A program made the translations under genes and the position numbers. Below the pieces are notes generated by a model, which was given only the letters and a program-made list of their open reading frames with translations, searched no databases and had not been told where the DNA came from. 64,000 nt of DNA. It comes from Maribacter luteus (GTDB lineage Bacteria > Bacteroidota > Bacteroidia > Flavobacteriales > Flavobacteriaceae). Below are positions 9,199-18,917 of this stretch, in pieces (positions within the stretch are counted from its first letter, which is position 1; each line of letters begins with the position of its first letter). Location: positions 124,001-188,000 of the forward strand of contig NZ_WKJH01000004.1 of NCBI RefSeq assembly GCF_009674825.1, read 5' to 3'.

Positions 9199-9825
9199 TT
9201 ATACAATCCTATGCAATCCAAAATACACTGCTGTTACAAACAATAAGACTAGGCTGATTACCAAAAACCGAATGGATCGTTGTACGTTCCTAAATTTCCA
9301 GGCCGCTATTTTGGAATTGATATAAATCTGTTCCCCCAATTGCTCAAAAACCTCTTTTTCATTAATACTGACATCATAAAATTTCTTGGAAAATTCTTTA
9401 ATGTTTCCAAACTTGTTGATTACATCCCCAAAATAGAATACATTATCATCATAATTACCCTCTAATTTTGGAATAAAACAGCGAACGCTATAAAAAACCG
9501 AAATTACGGTTGCTATGAACCATAGGGTTGTAAGGATGTATAATGGGGTAGGGTTGGCATCTGAACGCAATACGGTTTCGGCACTTTGATAAATGAAGTT
9601 CAGTATAATACCATAAAAGGATAAAATAAGTCCTGCCTTTAGCTCGGAAGCCTTAATAAGATTGGAAACATAGTTGATGGTACCCCAATAGTGATCCACC
9701 AATTCTTCAGCATGTCCTTTAGATTTAAGTTCGTTAAGGAGCCCTTTTTCGAAAGAGGATAACGGATTTTGTCCTTCCTTGGAGTTGGTGTTTTTCTGGT
9801 TTCCGGATTTTAAAGGTTTGGTCAT
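9199..9825 (-). CDS. DUF5706/PycTM-like membrane effector
   Basis: This is a 208-aa membrane protein with a cytoplasmic N-terminal helix region (1-60), TM1 at about 64-80, TM2 at about 95-113, a soluble segment (120-180) and TM3 at about 186-204. The signature A-S-E-L-K-A-G-L-I-L entering TM1, and the pattern after TM2 ending C-F-I-P-K-L, match the DUF5706 domain (PycTM) as I recall it. In Pycsar systems such proteins damage the membrane when a cyclic pyrimidine nucleotide is made. A decayed cyclase C-terminus lies 28 bases upstream on the same strand, and an intact receiver-cyclase lies 4 kb upstream. Whether this copy is a defence effector or a signalling membrane protein is open. Confidence 0.75.
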   Translation of the reverse strand: MTKPLKSGNQKNTNSKEGQNPLSSFEKGLLNELKSKGHAEELVDHYWGTINYVSNLIKASELKAGLILSFYGIILNFIYQSAETVLRSDANPTPLYILTTLWFIATVISVFYSVRCFIPKLEGNYDDNVFYFGDVINKFGNIKEFSKKFYDVSINEKEVFEQLGEQIYINSKIAAWKFRNVQRSIRFLVISLVLLFVTAVYFGLHRIV

Positions 9826-9853
9826 AGTTTGTAATTTAAAGACTCCAAAAAAA

Positions 9854-9955
9854 TTATTCTAAAACATTATTTACTGTAAGCGGTTGTGCTATATTCCTCA
9901 TTTTAATACTCTCAAAGTTTTCACATTTAAAAGCTTCTTTTACCTCTATTCTCAT
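9854..9955 (-). pseudogene. C-terminal remnant of a class III cyclase gene
   Basis: Read on the minus strand, this gives about 30 codons ending in TAA that match the last 30 residues of the cyclase at 13808-14848. Twenty-two of 30 residues are identical by eye, including the shared stretches VKEAFKCEN and AQPLTV, and about 78% of bases match over 93 positions. Homology fades at about 9946. An ATG at 9953-9955 leaves a 33-codon ORF that cannot form a catalytic domain. It lies 18 bases downstream of a DUF885 gene and 28 bases upstream of the DUF5706 gene, so it is the scar of a cyclase once placed directly before the effector. Confidence 0.85.
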
Positions 9956-9973
9956 GTATGTTTAGTTTTGATT

Positions 9974-11818
9974 TTATTGTTTTGTTGTTTGCTTTATAAT
10001 CCAATTATTCACATTTACTTCCAAAACATCCAAGGGAATGGTCCCACTTCCCAATACCACATCATGAAATGCCCTAATATCAAATTGATCAGTAAGAGCA
10101 GTCTCAGCCTTTTTTCTTAATTCTTTTATTTTTAATTCCCCGATTTTATAAGCCAACGCCTGTCCTGGCATTGCAATGTACCTGTCTATTTCTACAGTAA
10201 TATCACCTATGCTTTTACCCGAATTCATTTTAAAATAGTCTATGGCTTCTTGCCTAGACCAACCGTAAGCGTGGATTCCCGTATCTACGACTAAGCGAAT
10301 GGCACGCCACATCTCATACGTTAGTTGCCCATATTTGGAATAAGGGTCTTTATAGAAACCCAATTCTGGACCTAAACTTTCCGAATAAAGCCCCCAACCT
10401 TCAATAAATGCGGTGAAATTCAGCATAGATCTAAATTCAGGAACGTCTTCAAGCTCTGAAGCTAGCGCTATTTGTAGGTGATGACCGGGAACGGCTTCAT
10501 GAATACTCAATGCTTCCATTTCCCATTTAGGTCTGGCATTTAAGTTATAGGTGTTTGCATAAAAATAACCAGGTACCCCAGATTGTAAAGAACCTGGGTA
10601 GTAATAAGCAGTTGTAGAAGCCTTTTCTGAGTAGGCGGGTACTTGCTTTACACCATAAGGTAATCTAGGTAGCTTGCCAAAGAGTTTAGGTAAAACAGGA
10701 TCTATGCGCTTACAAATGTCACGGTAGGCTATAAGCAGCTCTTCTGGAGTTTCAAAGAAAAATTGAGGGTCTTCTCTTAAGAAATTATTAAAGGCGGTAA
10801 GGTCTCCTTCGAAGCCAATATCCGACTTCAATTTTTCCATTTCTTTTTTAATTCTTGCTACCTCAGATAGTCCCAATGTGTGCACTTCTTTGGCTGTTAT
10901 ATTGGTGGAGGTGTGGTATGTAATAAGTTCATTGTACCAAGCTTCGCCATTGGGTAACTGGTTAAGACCATAACTTTCACGTGCATTGGGCAGGTATTCT
11001 TTCTCCATAAAATCAGTAAACTTTATGAAAGCAGGATTTACTTTATTAGCTATAATCTTTAATGCATCATCGGTTATGGACGTTCTTCCTTCTATTGTAA
11101 TTCCTTCTTTAAGGTTGGCGAAGGGAGCATAGAAAACACTTTCTTCGGGAGTATTCGAGATGATTTGTTTTAATTGTTCGGGTACTTGAATGACCGTATT
11201 TCGGGGCATCACGATGCCTTTTTCAATTCCCTCGGTCAAGGTATTTTGAGCCTGTTGCAATAATTTAGGTAGTCCTTCTAATCTGGACAAAATATTTTTC
11301 ACTCCAGTTGAAGAATTGGTAGGCATCATTTGTATAATTGCAGGAAGATATATGTGAAACCCATCTATTTGATCAATGATTACATACTTTTCAGGAAACT
11401 GACTTTCAAGAGAATATTGAATACCTACAGCTCTGTTGAAAATACCTAAGTTTTCGACCTCTTCTTCCGTCAATTCGTTGACATCAAACCACTTTTGAGC
11501 TTCATTGAACAATTTTAAATTAGCTAATTTAATTTTAACACCCTCAGTGGAAAGGTCATCCCATACATCATCATATCCTGGCTTGCCTAAGAATGTTGCC
11601 ATTGCTGGGGATGCCGCTATTTGATTTTTCGCATAAGCTTCAAAAAAAGCTTTTAATCGTTCACCTTCATCTTCAAAATTAGATTTGTTTTTAATAAAGA
11701 CCAGTTCCTCTTCAACCGACTGAATTGTCCTTTGCTTTACATTCTCTTGCTGATACCCAAAAAAAGGAATCATTAAGGCTATCATAAGTATTATGTTGAA
11801 AATTTTTGATTTTTTCAT
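9974..11818 (-). CDS. DUF885 metallopeptidase-like protein (first of pair)
   Basis: A 614-aa exported protein has an N-terminal hydrophobic signal (residues about 6-22) and the DUF885 hallmark HEAVPGHH at residues 440-447, a gluzincin-like zinc site. Other family segments are present (FIEGWGLYSESLG, AMPGQALAYKIG). DUF885 proteins resemble carboxypeptidase-type metalloenzymes, and a periplasmic peptidase role is likely. It is 54 bases downstream of a paralogue on the same strand and sits between the cyclase gene and its remnant, so it is probably an insertion into the signalling locus. Confidence 0.85.
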   Translation of the reverse strand: MKKSKIFNIILMIALMIPFFGYQQENVKQRTIQSVEEELVFIKNKSNFEDEGERLKAFFEAYAKNQIAASPAMATFLGKPGYDDVWDDLSTEGVKIKLANLKLFNEAQKWFDVNELTEEEVENLGIFNRAVGIQYSLESQFPEKYVIIDQIDGFHIYLPAIIQMMPTNSSTGVKNILSRLEGLPKLLQQAQNTLTEGIEKGIVMPRNTVIQVPEQLKQIISNTPEESVFYAPFANLKEGITIEGRTSITDDALKIIANKVNPAFIKFTDFMEKEYLPNARESYGLNQLPNGEAWYNELITYHTSTNITAKEVHTLGLSEVARIKKEMEKLKSDIGFEGDLTAFNNFLREDPQFFFETPEELLIAYRDICKRIDPVLPKLFGKLPRLPYGVKQVPAYSEKASTTAYYYPGSLQSGVPGYFYANTYNLNARPKWEMEALSIHEAVPGHHLQIALASELEDVPEFRSMLNFTAFIEGWGLYSESLGPELGFYKDPYSKYGQLTYEMWRAIRLVVDTGIHAYGWSRQEAIDYFKMNSGKSIGDITVEIDRYIAMPGQALAYKIGELKIKELRKKAETALTDQFDIRAFHDVVLGSGTIPLDVLEVNVNNWIIKQTTKQ

Positions 11819-11872
11819 AATTTCTTTCTTTAGTAGTTCAATATCAAACCTGTATATTTTTATTTTCGCTCA

Positions 11873-13651
11873 CTATTTTCTTTCTTTTTCAATCCAAGCT
11901 CGAACTTTCTGTTCTAATACGGCTAGCGGCATATTACCAGCATCAAGAATGGTATTGTGAAACGCCTTTATATCAAAGTCATCAGCTAATGCTTTTTCGG
12001 CTTCTTTTCTAAGATTCAAAATAGTTAGCTGTCCTAATTTATAGGATAATGCTTGTGCCGGCATCACCATGTATCGCTCAACCTCTGATACAATTTGTGC
12101 TTCTGGAAATGCTTCATTTTCCATCGAATACGCAATGGCTTCTTCACGTGTCCACCCTTTATGATGTAGCCCGGTATCTACGACCAAGCGTATAGCTCTG
12201 TGCATTTCAGCACTTAACATTCCAAAATATTGATATGGGTCATCGTATAATCCTAATTCTTTTCCTAAGGATTCAGCATACAGACCCCAGCCTTCTATAT
12301 AAGCACCGGATTCTGTAAATAGCCTAAAAGCAGGAATGCTATCGTTTTCTGCGGCAAGCATTATTTGATAGTGATGACCGGGGATTGCTTCGTGCAAAAA
12401 CAAGGACTCGTCAGAATATACATTGTAGGAAGTAACATCAGGAATAGGTACATAAAATATGCCAGGTCTTGAACCATCAGGATTACCAGGGTTGTATTGT
12501 GCACTTGCCGATTTTTCACGAAAAGCCTCAGTGCGTTTAACCATAAAGGGTGTTTTTGGTTTTTTATCGAACAACTTGGCTAATTGCGGTGCCATACGCT
12601 GTTGAATGGAATCAAAACTGCTTAACAATTGTTGTGGGTCTGTATAAGGCATTAAGTCTTTATTGGTACGAACGTGAATAAAAAAATCATCTAGGCTACC
12701 TTGGAAGCCCACCTCTTTTTTAACCAATTCCATTTCTGTTCTAATCCGTGCTACTTCAGATTTTCCTAAATCAAATATGGAATCTGCAGAAAGGTTTGTA
12801 GAGGTCATGTATTCAATTTGATTTTTATAGAATTCCGAACTTCCGGGTAATGGACCAATACCAGAAGTGGACCGGGCAGCTTTTAAATAATCCGTTTTAA
12901 AAAATTCTGCTAATTTTTGATACCTGGGTATAATCTCTTCTATAATCATTTTTTGATACATGGCTTCAATAGCTGATTTTTCAGCTTCTGTAAACCCCTC
13001 AGGTATATTTTTTACGGGCCTGTAAAATAAATGTTCTTCAGCCGGTCCTTTTGCCATTGCCTCAAATTGCGGAATTATTTTTTTTACAATGGCTTCTGGC
13101 TGCACATATCCTAATGTAATGCCTTCCTTCATGTTCATATGCGCAGTGTCTAACCACACATTGTAATCTTCTAGTCTTTTTATCCAGTTTTCATAATCTG
13201 TTACGGTAGCAAAGGGTTGTATACTACTACCCGAAGCCAGTTGCGCTGCATATAGGTTAATAGATTTTAGTTGGTCTATGGGCAAATACTTTGTAAAATT
13301 GTGATTGTAACCAAGTTTGTTTGTAGCATACCAAACCAAAATATCATAATTCAATTGGTCCGATTCGTTTAGTTCTGTTCTGTTATACTTCTGAATTTTA
13401 TCAAGATGTGTTTGATAATGGGCTACTTCTTTAGCTCTATATTCATCTGTTAGGTTATTGGGTAGTGTGTCAAAATACCTATTAATACCATAAAAATTTC
13501 CATAGACAGGATTTAACGCCAAACTACCCTCATAATAACTTTCATACACTTCTGAAATAGGGGGTAAGGTTGTTTTCTTTGTTGCTCGTTGTTCATCGGC
13601 ACAGCTTGTAAATAAAAGTGCTAATATTAGTAGTTGTAAAACATTTTTCAT
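11873..13651 (-). CDS. DUF885 metallopeptidase-like lipoprotein (second of pair)
   Basis: A 592-aa lipoprotein has a lipobox ending FTSC near residue 17. The zinc-type motif HEAIPGHH is at residues 420-427, followed by YIEGWGLYAESLG and VMPAQALSYKLG, the same order as in the neighbouring DUF885 protein. The two are clearly paralogous but differ in anchoring. It lies 156 bases downstream of the cyclase gene, a larger gap than elsewhere in this minus-strand run, consistent with its own promoter or an insertion junction. Confidence 0.85.
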   Translation of the reverse strand: MKNVLQLLILALLFTSCADEQRATKKTTLPPISEVYESYYEGSLALNPVYGNFYGINRYFDTLPNNLTDEYRAKEVAHYQTHLDKIQKYNRTELNESDQLNYDILVWYATNKLGYNHNFTKYLPIDQLKSINLYAAQLASGSSIQPFATVTDYENWIKRLEDYNVWLDTAHMNMKEGITLGYVQPEAIVKKIIPQFEAMAKGPAEEHLFYRPVKNIPEGFTEAEKSAIEAMYQKMIIEEIIPRYQKLAEFFKTDYLKAARSTSGIGPLPGSSEFYKNQIEYMTSTNLSADSIFDLGKSEVARIRTEMELVKKEVGFQGSLDDFFIHVRTNKDLMPYTDPQQLLSSFDSIQQRMAPQLAKLFDKKPKTPFMVKRTEAFREKSASAQYNPGNPDGSRPGIFYVPIPDVTSYNVYSDESLFLHEAIPGHHYQIMLAAENDSIPAFRLFTESGAYIEGWGLYAESLGKELGLYDDPYQYFGMLSAEMHRAIRLVVDTGLHHKGWTREEAIAYSMENEAFPEAQIVSEVERYMVMPAQALSYKLGQLTILNLRKEAEKALADDFDIKAFHNTILDAGNMPLAVLEQKVRAWIEKERK

Positions 13652-13807
13652 TCTTTTTTATTTTTGGATGGTTTGGTTCTGGTTTACGTTTTCTTGTTGT
13701 ATTTCATTAGTATGGCTGTTACCTATTTGATGTATCGAACAGCTTACTCTCTCGCTGTTTCTTTTTGTATGTTGGTTTGTTGATGGCTTTTAGTTTAATT
13801 TCAATGG

Positions 13808-14848
13808 CTATTCTATCACATTGTACACCGTAAGGGGTTGTGCTTTGTTCTTCATGTTAATACTACCTAGGTTCTCACATTTAAAAGCCTCTTTAACCTG
13901 TTCGTAACAACTTTCACAGATGATAATTTGATTTTCTTTAGCAGCATCTTGTAATCTAGCTGCAGTATTTACGGTATCCCCAATAACGGTGTAATCTAGA
14001 CGTTTAAGAGTAGCGGAGCCAATATTGCCCGAAATCATTTCCCCACTTTTAATACCGATAGAAACCTTTGGCTGGTATGTTTCTTTGCCTTCCCCTTTAG
14101 GTAAGCTGTTCACTTGATTTCTAATGGCCAATGCGGCATCAATGGCACGATCCAAATGATATTCCCCTCTAAAAACGGCCATTACGGCATCGCCTATAAA
14201 TTTATCTATAAAGCCATTCTGTTCCATAATTTCTTTTACCATGGCATCAAAATAGGTATTGAGCATGGTGACGACTACATCTGGACTTGTGGTTTCACTG
14301 ATTTTTGTGAATCCACACACATCAACGAACATGACCGTACCTTCAATGCTTTCGTTGGCCATGATCTTGGACTCGTACTCCTGTCCCCCCATAAAATTAA
14401 GTACGTTCTCATCCACATACATTTTAAGGATATTATTCTCCTTAATTGCCTGCAACGTTTTTTGAATTTCTTTGGCATGTTTTAAGGTTTTCTCCATAGT
14501 CACTGTAAGGTCCTCAAAATTGATGGGCTTGGTGATGAAGTCAAAAGCACCGCGGTTCATGGCCACACGAATATTTTCCATATCACCATAGGCAGATACA
14601 ATGACCGCTTTGATAAGCGGACTGGATTCATGCAGCTCTGAGAGTAGGGTAAGACCGTCCATCTCTGGCATGTTGATATCGCTCAAAACAATATCCACCC
14701 CTGGGTGTTCAGCAAGCTTATCCAACGCATCCTTCCCATTTACGGCAAAGACAAACTCATACTCGTTTTGCCGTATTTGCTTTCTAAATTTTTGTTTGAT
14801 GAGTATCTCCAAGTCCGTCTCATCATCTACTACCATTATTTTTGCCAT
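13808..14848 (-). CDS. response regulator with class III nucleotide cyclase output
   Basis: This 346-aa protein joins a receiver domain (residues 1-120; acidic D8/D9, phospho-acceptor D57, K107) to a short helix and a class III cyclase homology domain (about 165-346). The catalytic set is complete: metal-binding D176 (FVDVCGFT) and D220 (KFIGDAV), adenine-selecting K216 and D285 (LDYTVIGD), and transition-state N294 and R298 (NTAAR). It should therefore make cAMP when its receiver is phosphorylated. The K/D pair argues against a guanylate cyclase, and less firmly against a pyrimidine cyclase. It lies four bases after a single-domain receiver gene, downstream of three kinases, and is the closest intact relative of the remnant next to the DUF5706 gene. 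Confidence 0.93.
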   Translation of the reverse strand: MAKIMVVDDETDLEILIKQKFRKQIRQNEYEFVFAVNGKDALDKLAEHPGVDIVLSDINMPEMDGLTLLSELHESSPLIKAVIVSAYGDMENIRVAMNRGAFDFITKPINFEDLTVTMEKTLKHAKEIQKTLQAIKENNILKMYVDENVLNFMGGQEYESKIMANESIEGTVMFVDVCGFTKISETTSPDVVVTMLNTYFDAMVKEIMEQNGFIDKFIGDAVMAVFRGEYHLDRAIDAALAIRNQVNSLPKGEGKETYQPKVSIGIKSGEMISGNIGSATLKRLDYTVIGDTVNTAARLQDAAKENQIIICESCYEQVKEAFKCENLGSINMKNKAQPLTVYNVIE

Positions 14849-14852
14849 AGTC

Positions 14853-15227
14853 TTATGTTAAGGTTATCAGCTTGTCTTTTAGAAGTGAAAAATCTAAAGG
14901 TTTTGTAAGAAAGTCATCTGCACCTAGATTTTTTGCCATTGTTCTATTTTCATCATCTCCATAGGCGGTAATCATCATAACCATTGGAGGCGGTTTCACA
15001 TAATTTTTTTTGATGGTATCTAACAATTCCAGTCCGCTCATGCCCGGCATATTAATGTCAGATAAAATAAGTACAGCTTCATGTTCCATTGCTTTCATCA
15101 ATTTTAAGGCTTCTTCCCCCGAGAATGCAAAAACAAACTCTAATTCTTCTTTTCGTATTTCTTTTCTAAAACGCTGTTGAAAAAGTACTTTTACATCTTG
15201 TTCGTCATCTACAACTAATATTTTCAT
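14853..15227 (-). CDS. single-domain response regulator (CheY-like)
   Basis: A 124-aa receiver-only protein carries acidic pocket D7/D8, phospho-acceptor D57 in LSDINMPG, a switch Thr in MITAYGD and the Lys in FLTKPLD. It has no output domain, so it acts as a phosphate relay or sink or by protein contact. It closely resembles the receiver of the cyclase four bases downstream (shared patterns [31 protein letters not shown]), implying duplication. It lies 18 bases after the histidine-kinase gene. Confidence 0.92.
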   Translation of the reverse strand: MKILVVDDEQDVKVLFQQRFRKEIRKEELEFVFAFSGEEALKLMKAMEHEAVLILSDINMPGMSGLELLDTIKKNYVKPPPMVMMITAYGDDENRTMAKNLGADDFLTKPLDFSLLKDKLITLT

Positions 15228-15245
15228 AAGGTGGTTTTTTGTGGT

Positions 15246-18200
15246 TTAATTTATTGGTAATGATATGGTGAAGGTGGTGCCTTCTCCCTGTTTGGTATCA
15301 ACTGTTAATTCACCGCCATGTACTTTTACAATATCATAGCTTAGTGATAGTCCTAATCCGGTTCCTTCCCCAGAAGGTTTGGTAGTGAAAAAGGGTTGAA
15401 ATATTTTATCCAATACCTCTTTAGGCACTCCATTGCCATTATCCGATACTTTTATGAGTATCATATTCCCTTTCTTTTCCGTACTTACCGAAACGGTAGG
15501 TTCGTAACCTTTAGGGTTTTCTTCTTTTTTCTTTTTTACCACATAAAAGGCATTGGTAATTAGGTTGAGAATAACCCTCCCTATATCTTGCCCAACTATA
15601 TTTATTTTACCGATAGCATCATCAAAATCGGTATTTAAAGTGGCATTAAAGGATTTATCCTTTGCACGTAAACCATGGTAGGCTAGGCGTAGGTACTCAT
15701 CTGATAAAGTATTGATATTGGTCAATTCTTTTTGACCGGTACTACTACGGCTATGTTGCAGCATTCCTTTTACGATACCATCGGCGCGCTTGCCATGAAA
15801 AATGATTTTATCCTCGTTATCAGAAACATCTTTGGCCAACGCTTTTACTTCGTCATAGTTGCCTTTCTCAATTTCTTCTTCCATTTCTTCTAGAAGTTCT
15901 TTATTCACTTCAGAGAAGTTGTTGACGAAGTTTAGCGGATTTTGAATTTCGTGGGCAATACCTGCGGTAAGTTCACCCAAACTGGCCATTTTCTCCGATT
16001 GGATCAATTTGGATTGGGTGGACTTTAACTCATCGATTTTTGTTTTAAGCTGAACCGTTCTATGACTAACACGCTCTTCTAAGATTCTATTCTCTTTAGT
16101 TAATTTTCTGGCCCTAAAAACAATATATGCCCTTAAAATACTAGCTGCAATTAAACCGAATATTAAGTATGCCCACCAAGTTTGCCACCATGGCGGATTT
16201 ATTTTGAAAGATAGGCTATCGGGATCGGACCAATCGCCAATGGTATTTCTAACGGCAACTTTAAAGGTGTAATTACCGGGTTTTAAATTATAATAGTTCT
16301 TGGTTTTTGTGGCATTTCCAGCATAACTCCAATCTTCATCTTCACCATCTAGAATAAAACGATAGGTTAATTTATCCCTGTTGAATATAGCATCACTACC
16401 ATAGCTAAAACTAAGGCTGTTCTGGTCATAGGGTAGGGCAAGCCCTGCGGGAATATTATAAGGACGTGTAACAGAATCCCATTTAATACTATTATCAATG
16501 GCATAGGATGCCTTTTTGTTATTTGTAGAATCTGAAATATGTTGAGAGCCAAACCCAGGGGTTTCATCTTTTACGAAAATATTATTGATCTTAACCGTAC
16601 TTATGGTAGTATCAATTTTAAGTTCCGTATTCAACACCATTAGCCTAAATTCACTAGATGAATTAATAACACCTGACCAAAACTGTCCATTTTTTAGAAA
16701 TCTAGGGGAACCTTGTAAATAGTCGTTATATTTAAAACCGAGTCCACCATTAAAATTATAGAATCCTTTATTTGTTTCTTTTACGGTGGCCTTCTCCATA
16801 GCAACCAAACCATTACTACTGCCAGCGTACATCATTCCTCCTTTTTCGGCCAGATCATAAAAATCTGTAGGGTATAGTCCGTTTTCTTTTGTTATTGTGG
16901 TAAGTGTATTTTGTTTTAAATCAAGTACGTTAACACCGTTCAAGGTAGCTATCCATAATTCACCTTCATTAGAAAATTTTGCTGTAGATACATTTTCATC
17001 GCTAAGACCTTGTTCTTTACTAAGATAACTAACAGTGTTCGTTTTTAAATTTACTTTCGCTAGTCCCTTCGTAGTAGGAATCCAAAGAATTTCTTTGTCA
17101 TAAGCTATGACGGATCCGCTTCCTGCCTTTAGAATTTCTTCCCCATTTTTAGAGACTGCTTTTTTAACGGTGTTGTTTTCAATATTAAATATGTACAGTC
17201 CTGAACTAGAGTAGTTGGCAAAAGTATGTTCGTTTAAAATAGAAACACCTGCACCAAAAATGTTGGAAGAATTGGCATATACGGAAAGTTTATTTTTCTT
17301 TTTATCAAGGATGGAAAAGCCGGGCCTTGTACTTAAATAATACATGTCCGGTGATATTTCTTTGATAAAATTGATTGTATTGGGTACACTATGCAGTTGG
17401 GAAAAACTGAGGGATTTGACCGTATTTTTATTTAAGTCAATAATATTGATCCCCGCAGCCGTTCCTAGCCATATGTCACCTCTAGAGTCTTCTTCAATTT
17501 CCCACACTGCATCGTTGATCAAACCTCGGGAGGTATCAAAGTATTCCATTTTTAAGGTAAACTCATTGGCGATGAGCACCCCTTTATCTGTGGTGGCAAT
17601 CCAAAGAGACCCATCCTTACGTTTTAAAGGGGTTGGTATCCTAAGAGAGCCTTGCAGAGCAGCGTTTAGGGCAATTGTTTTGGAAGCATCCCTATTTTCA
17701 CTTAGTAGAAAGGCCTCTGTCGCTCCGAATATCCATAAGTTGCCTTGGGCATCTTCTTCTATTTTATCACCTGTAATGGTATACCCGTTTTCAGAACCTA
17801 AAACGCTAACTTTTTGCTTATCTATTGCTAATCTTAGAACACTGGAAGAAGCATTGGAACTACCATTGGGCGTTGGGTAAGGATAACTCAGCCAAATATT
17901 GTTATAGGCATCTTCTTTTATATCCCAAACAATAGAGTTAAGTTCAATTTCGGCTATATTGGAAATTGTTCTAAATTCTTTTCTTGAGGGATCCAACACG
18001 CTCAAACCATCTTGATAACTGAGCCATAAATTATTTTTGCTGTCCTCAAATATCTTCCAAGGTTTATTGGAGCCTTCATTTATAATCTTTCGTAAACTTT
18101 TCATTTCCGCATCCATTACGTAGAATCCTTCAGTAAGGGAGTTCATGTAGATCGTTCCTGTATGATCGCAAAGAATATCGAAAGGTGTAAAAATGTCTGT

Positions 18201-18899
18201 CTTGGTAATCGTATATGCTATATCGTTCTTAAAATCCAATACCGTTAAAAAATTAGGCCCCGGACTTACCAACCAAAGCTTACCTTGTTGGTCAAAGGTC
18301 ATTTTATACACTCCTGGGTAATCATATACAAAGGCGTTCTCACCATCATAGTAGGTTAGGGGTGTTGAGTTCATGGATGATCCCATCCAAATGGCCCCAT
18401 CTTCGGTTTCCAAAAAGGAAGTAATATCATTAGTGGGTAATCCTTCATTGGTAGAAAGTTGTAGTAAGTTTACATGGGTACCGTCCATAATCCCTGGAGG
18501 TTTCATTTTAGTGATGGTCGGTTTTTTTATGGGCGCTTTGGTCACTGTAAAGGGTACGGAATCAAACTTTAATTCCCCCGTACGATAACTGTCCCAGTCC
18601 AAATCGTATTCCTTCATTGGGGACTTCAGCGGTTTAAACGTGTTTAGTTCAAATGGTTTGCTGGGCAAGGCATCTACGTTTAAATCATATGTGACGGGGG
18701 TTGTTAGCGTGTCGTTGGTTATGGTTTCCCATTCAAAAGGTTCTGGTTCCGTAAATTGTAAAGGAATGGTTTCTGGAACCTTAAAATCACCTACAGTAGT
18801 TTCCGTTTCAGACTTACTTTGTTTGTGGCAAGAAACCAAAAACAAGCAGCAGAAAAAGCCGATTAAAAGTACAAGTTTACTTAATTCTATATTTTTCAT
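15246..18899 (-). CDS. sensor histidine kinase with two-component-regulator propeller and Y_Y_Y domain
   Basis: A 1217-aa protein is built as: lipobox-type signal (FLVSC near residue 24); periplasmic beta-propeller repeats at about 140-720 with recurring G-x-[IL]-W-[ILM]-[GA] units (EDGAIWMGSS, SRGDIWLGTA, NEGELWIATL); a Y_Y_Y-type domain at about 800-915 (LTYRFILDGEDEDWSYAG, NYTFKVAVRN); one TM at about 920-940; a coiled segment; a HisKA-like region with His near residue 980 (AGIAHEIQNPL); and an ATPase domain with N, G1, F and G2 boxes to the C-terminus. Unlike the polysaccharide hybrid sensors of Bacteroides it has no fused receiver, using the genes downstream instead. Its kinase core is almost the same as in the next two kinases. 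Confidence 0.93.
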   Translation of the reverse strand: MKNIELSKLVLLIGFFCCLFLVSCHKQSKSETETTVGDFKVPETIPLQFTEPEPFEWETITNDTLTTPVTYDLNVDALPSKPFELNTFKPLKSPMKEYDLDWDSYRTGELKFDSVPFTVTKAPIKKPTITKMKPPGIMDGTHVNLLQLSTNEGLPTNDITSFLETEDGAIWMGSSMNSTPLTYYDGENAFVYDYPGVYKMTFDQQGKLWLVSPGPNFLTVLDFKNDIAYTITKTDIFTPFDILCDHTGTIYMNSLTEGFYVMDAEMKSLRKIINEGSNKPWKIFEDSKNNLWLSYQDGLSVLDPSRKEFRTISNIAEIELNSIVWDIKEDAYNNIWLSYPYPTPNGSSNASSSVLRLAIDKQKVSVLGSENGYTITGDKIEEDAQGNLWIFGATEAFLLSENRDASKTIALNAALQGSLRIPTPLKRKDGSLWIATTDKGVLIANEFTLKMEYFDTSRGLINDAVWEIEEDSRGDIWLGTAAGINIIDLNKNTVKSLSFSQLHSVPNTINFIKEISPDMYYLSTRPGFSILDKKKNKLSVYANSSNIFGAGVSILNEHTFANYSSSGLYIFNIENNTVKKAVSKNGEEILKAGSGSVIAYDKEILWIPTTKGLAKVNLKTNTVSYLSKEQGLSDENVSTAKFSNEGELWIATLNGVNVLDLKQNTLTTITKENGLYPTDFYDLAEKGGMMYAGSSNGLVAMEKATVKETNKGFYNFNGGLGFKYNDYLQGSPRFLKNGQFWSGVINSSSEFRLMVLNTELKIDTTISTVKINNIFVKDETPGFGSQHISDSTNNKKASYAIDNSIKWDSVTRPYNIPAGLALPYDQNSLSFSYGSDAIFNRDKLTYRFILDGEDEDWSYAGNATKTKNYYNLKPGNYTFKVAVRNTIGDWSDPDSLSFKINPPWWQTWWAYLIFGLIAASILRAYIVFRARKLTKENRILEERVSHRTVQLKTKIDELKSTQSKLIQSEKMASLGELTAGIAHEIQNPLNFVNNFSEVNKELLEEMEEEIEKGNYDEVKALAKDVSDNEDKIIFHGKRADGIVKGMLQHSRSSTGQKELTNINTLSDEYLRLAYHGLRAKDKSFNATLNTDFDDAIGKINIVGQDIGRVILNLITNAFYVVKKKKEENPKGYEPTVSVSTEKKGNMILIKVSDNGNGVPKEVLDKIFQPFFTTKPSGEGTGLGLSLSYDIVKVHGGELTVDTKQGEGTTFTISLPIN

Positions 18900-18917
18900 A
18901 CTGGTTTGGTTGTTGGT

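Noticed and set aside
9974-13651. The DUF885 pair as a transposon cargo.
   Set aside because: No recombinase gene or terminal repeats were seen at the edges; only the cyclase relic hints at a past rearrangement.
17344-17880. A long 178-codon antisense frame inside the propeller kinase gene.
   Set aside because: It is a shadow of a repeat-rich coding region with no start context or domain.
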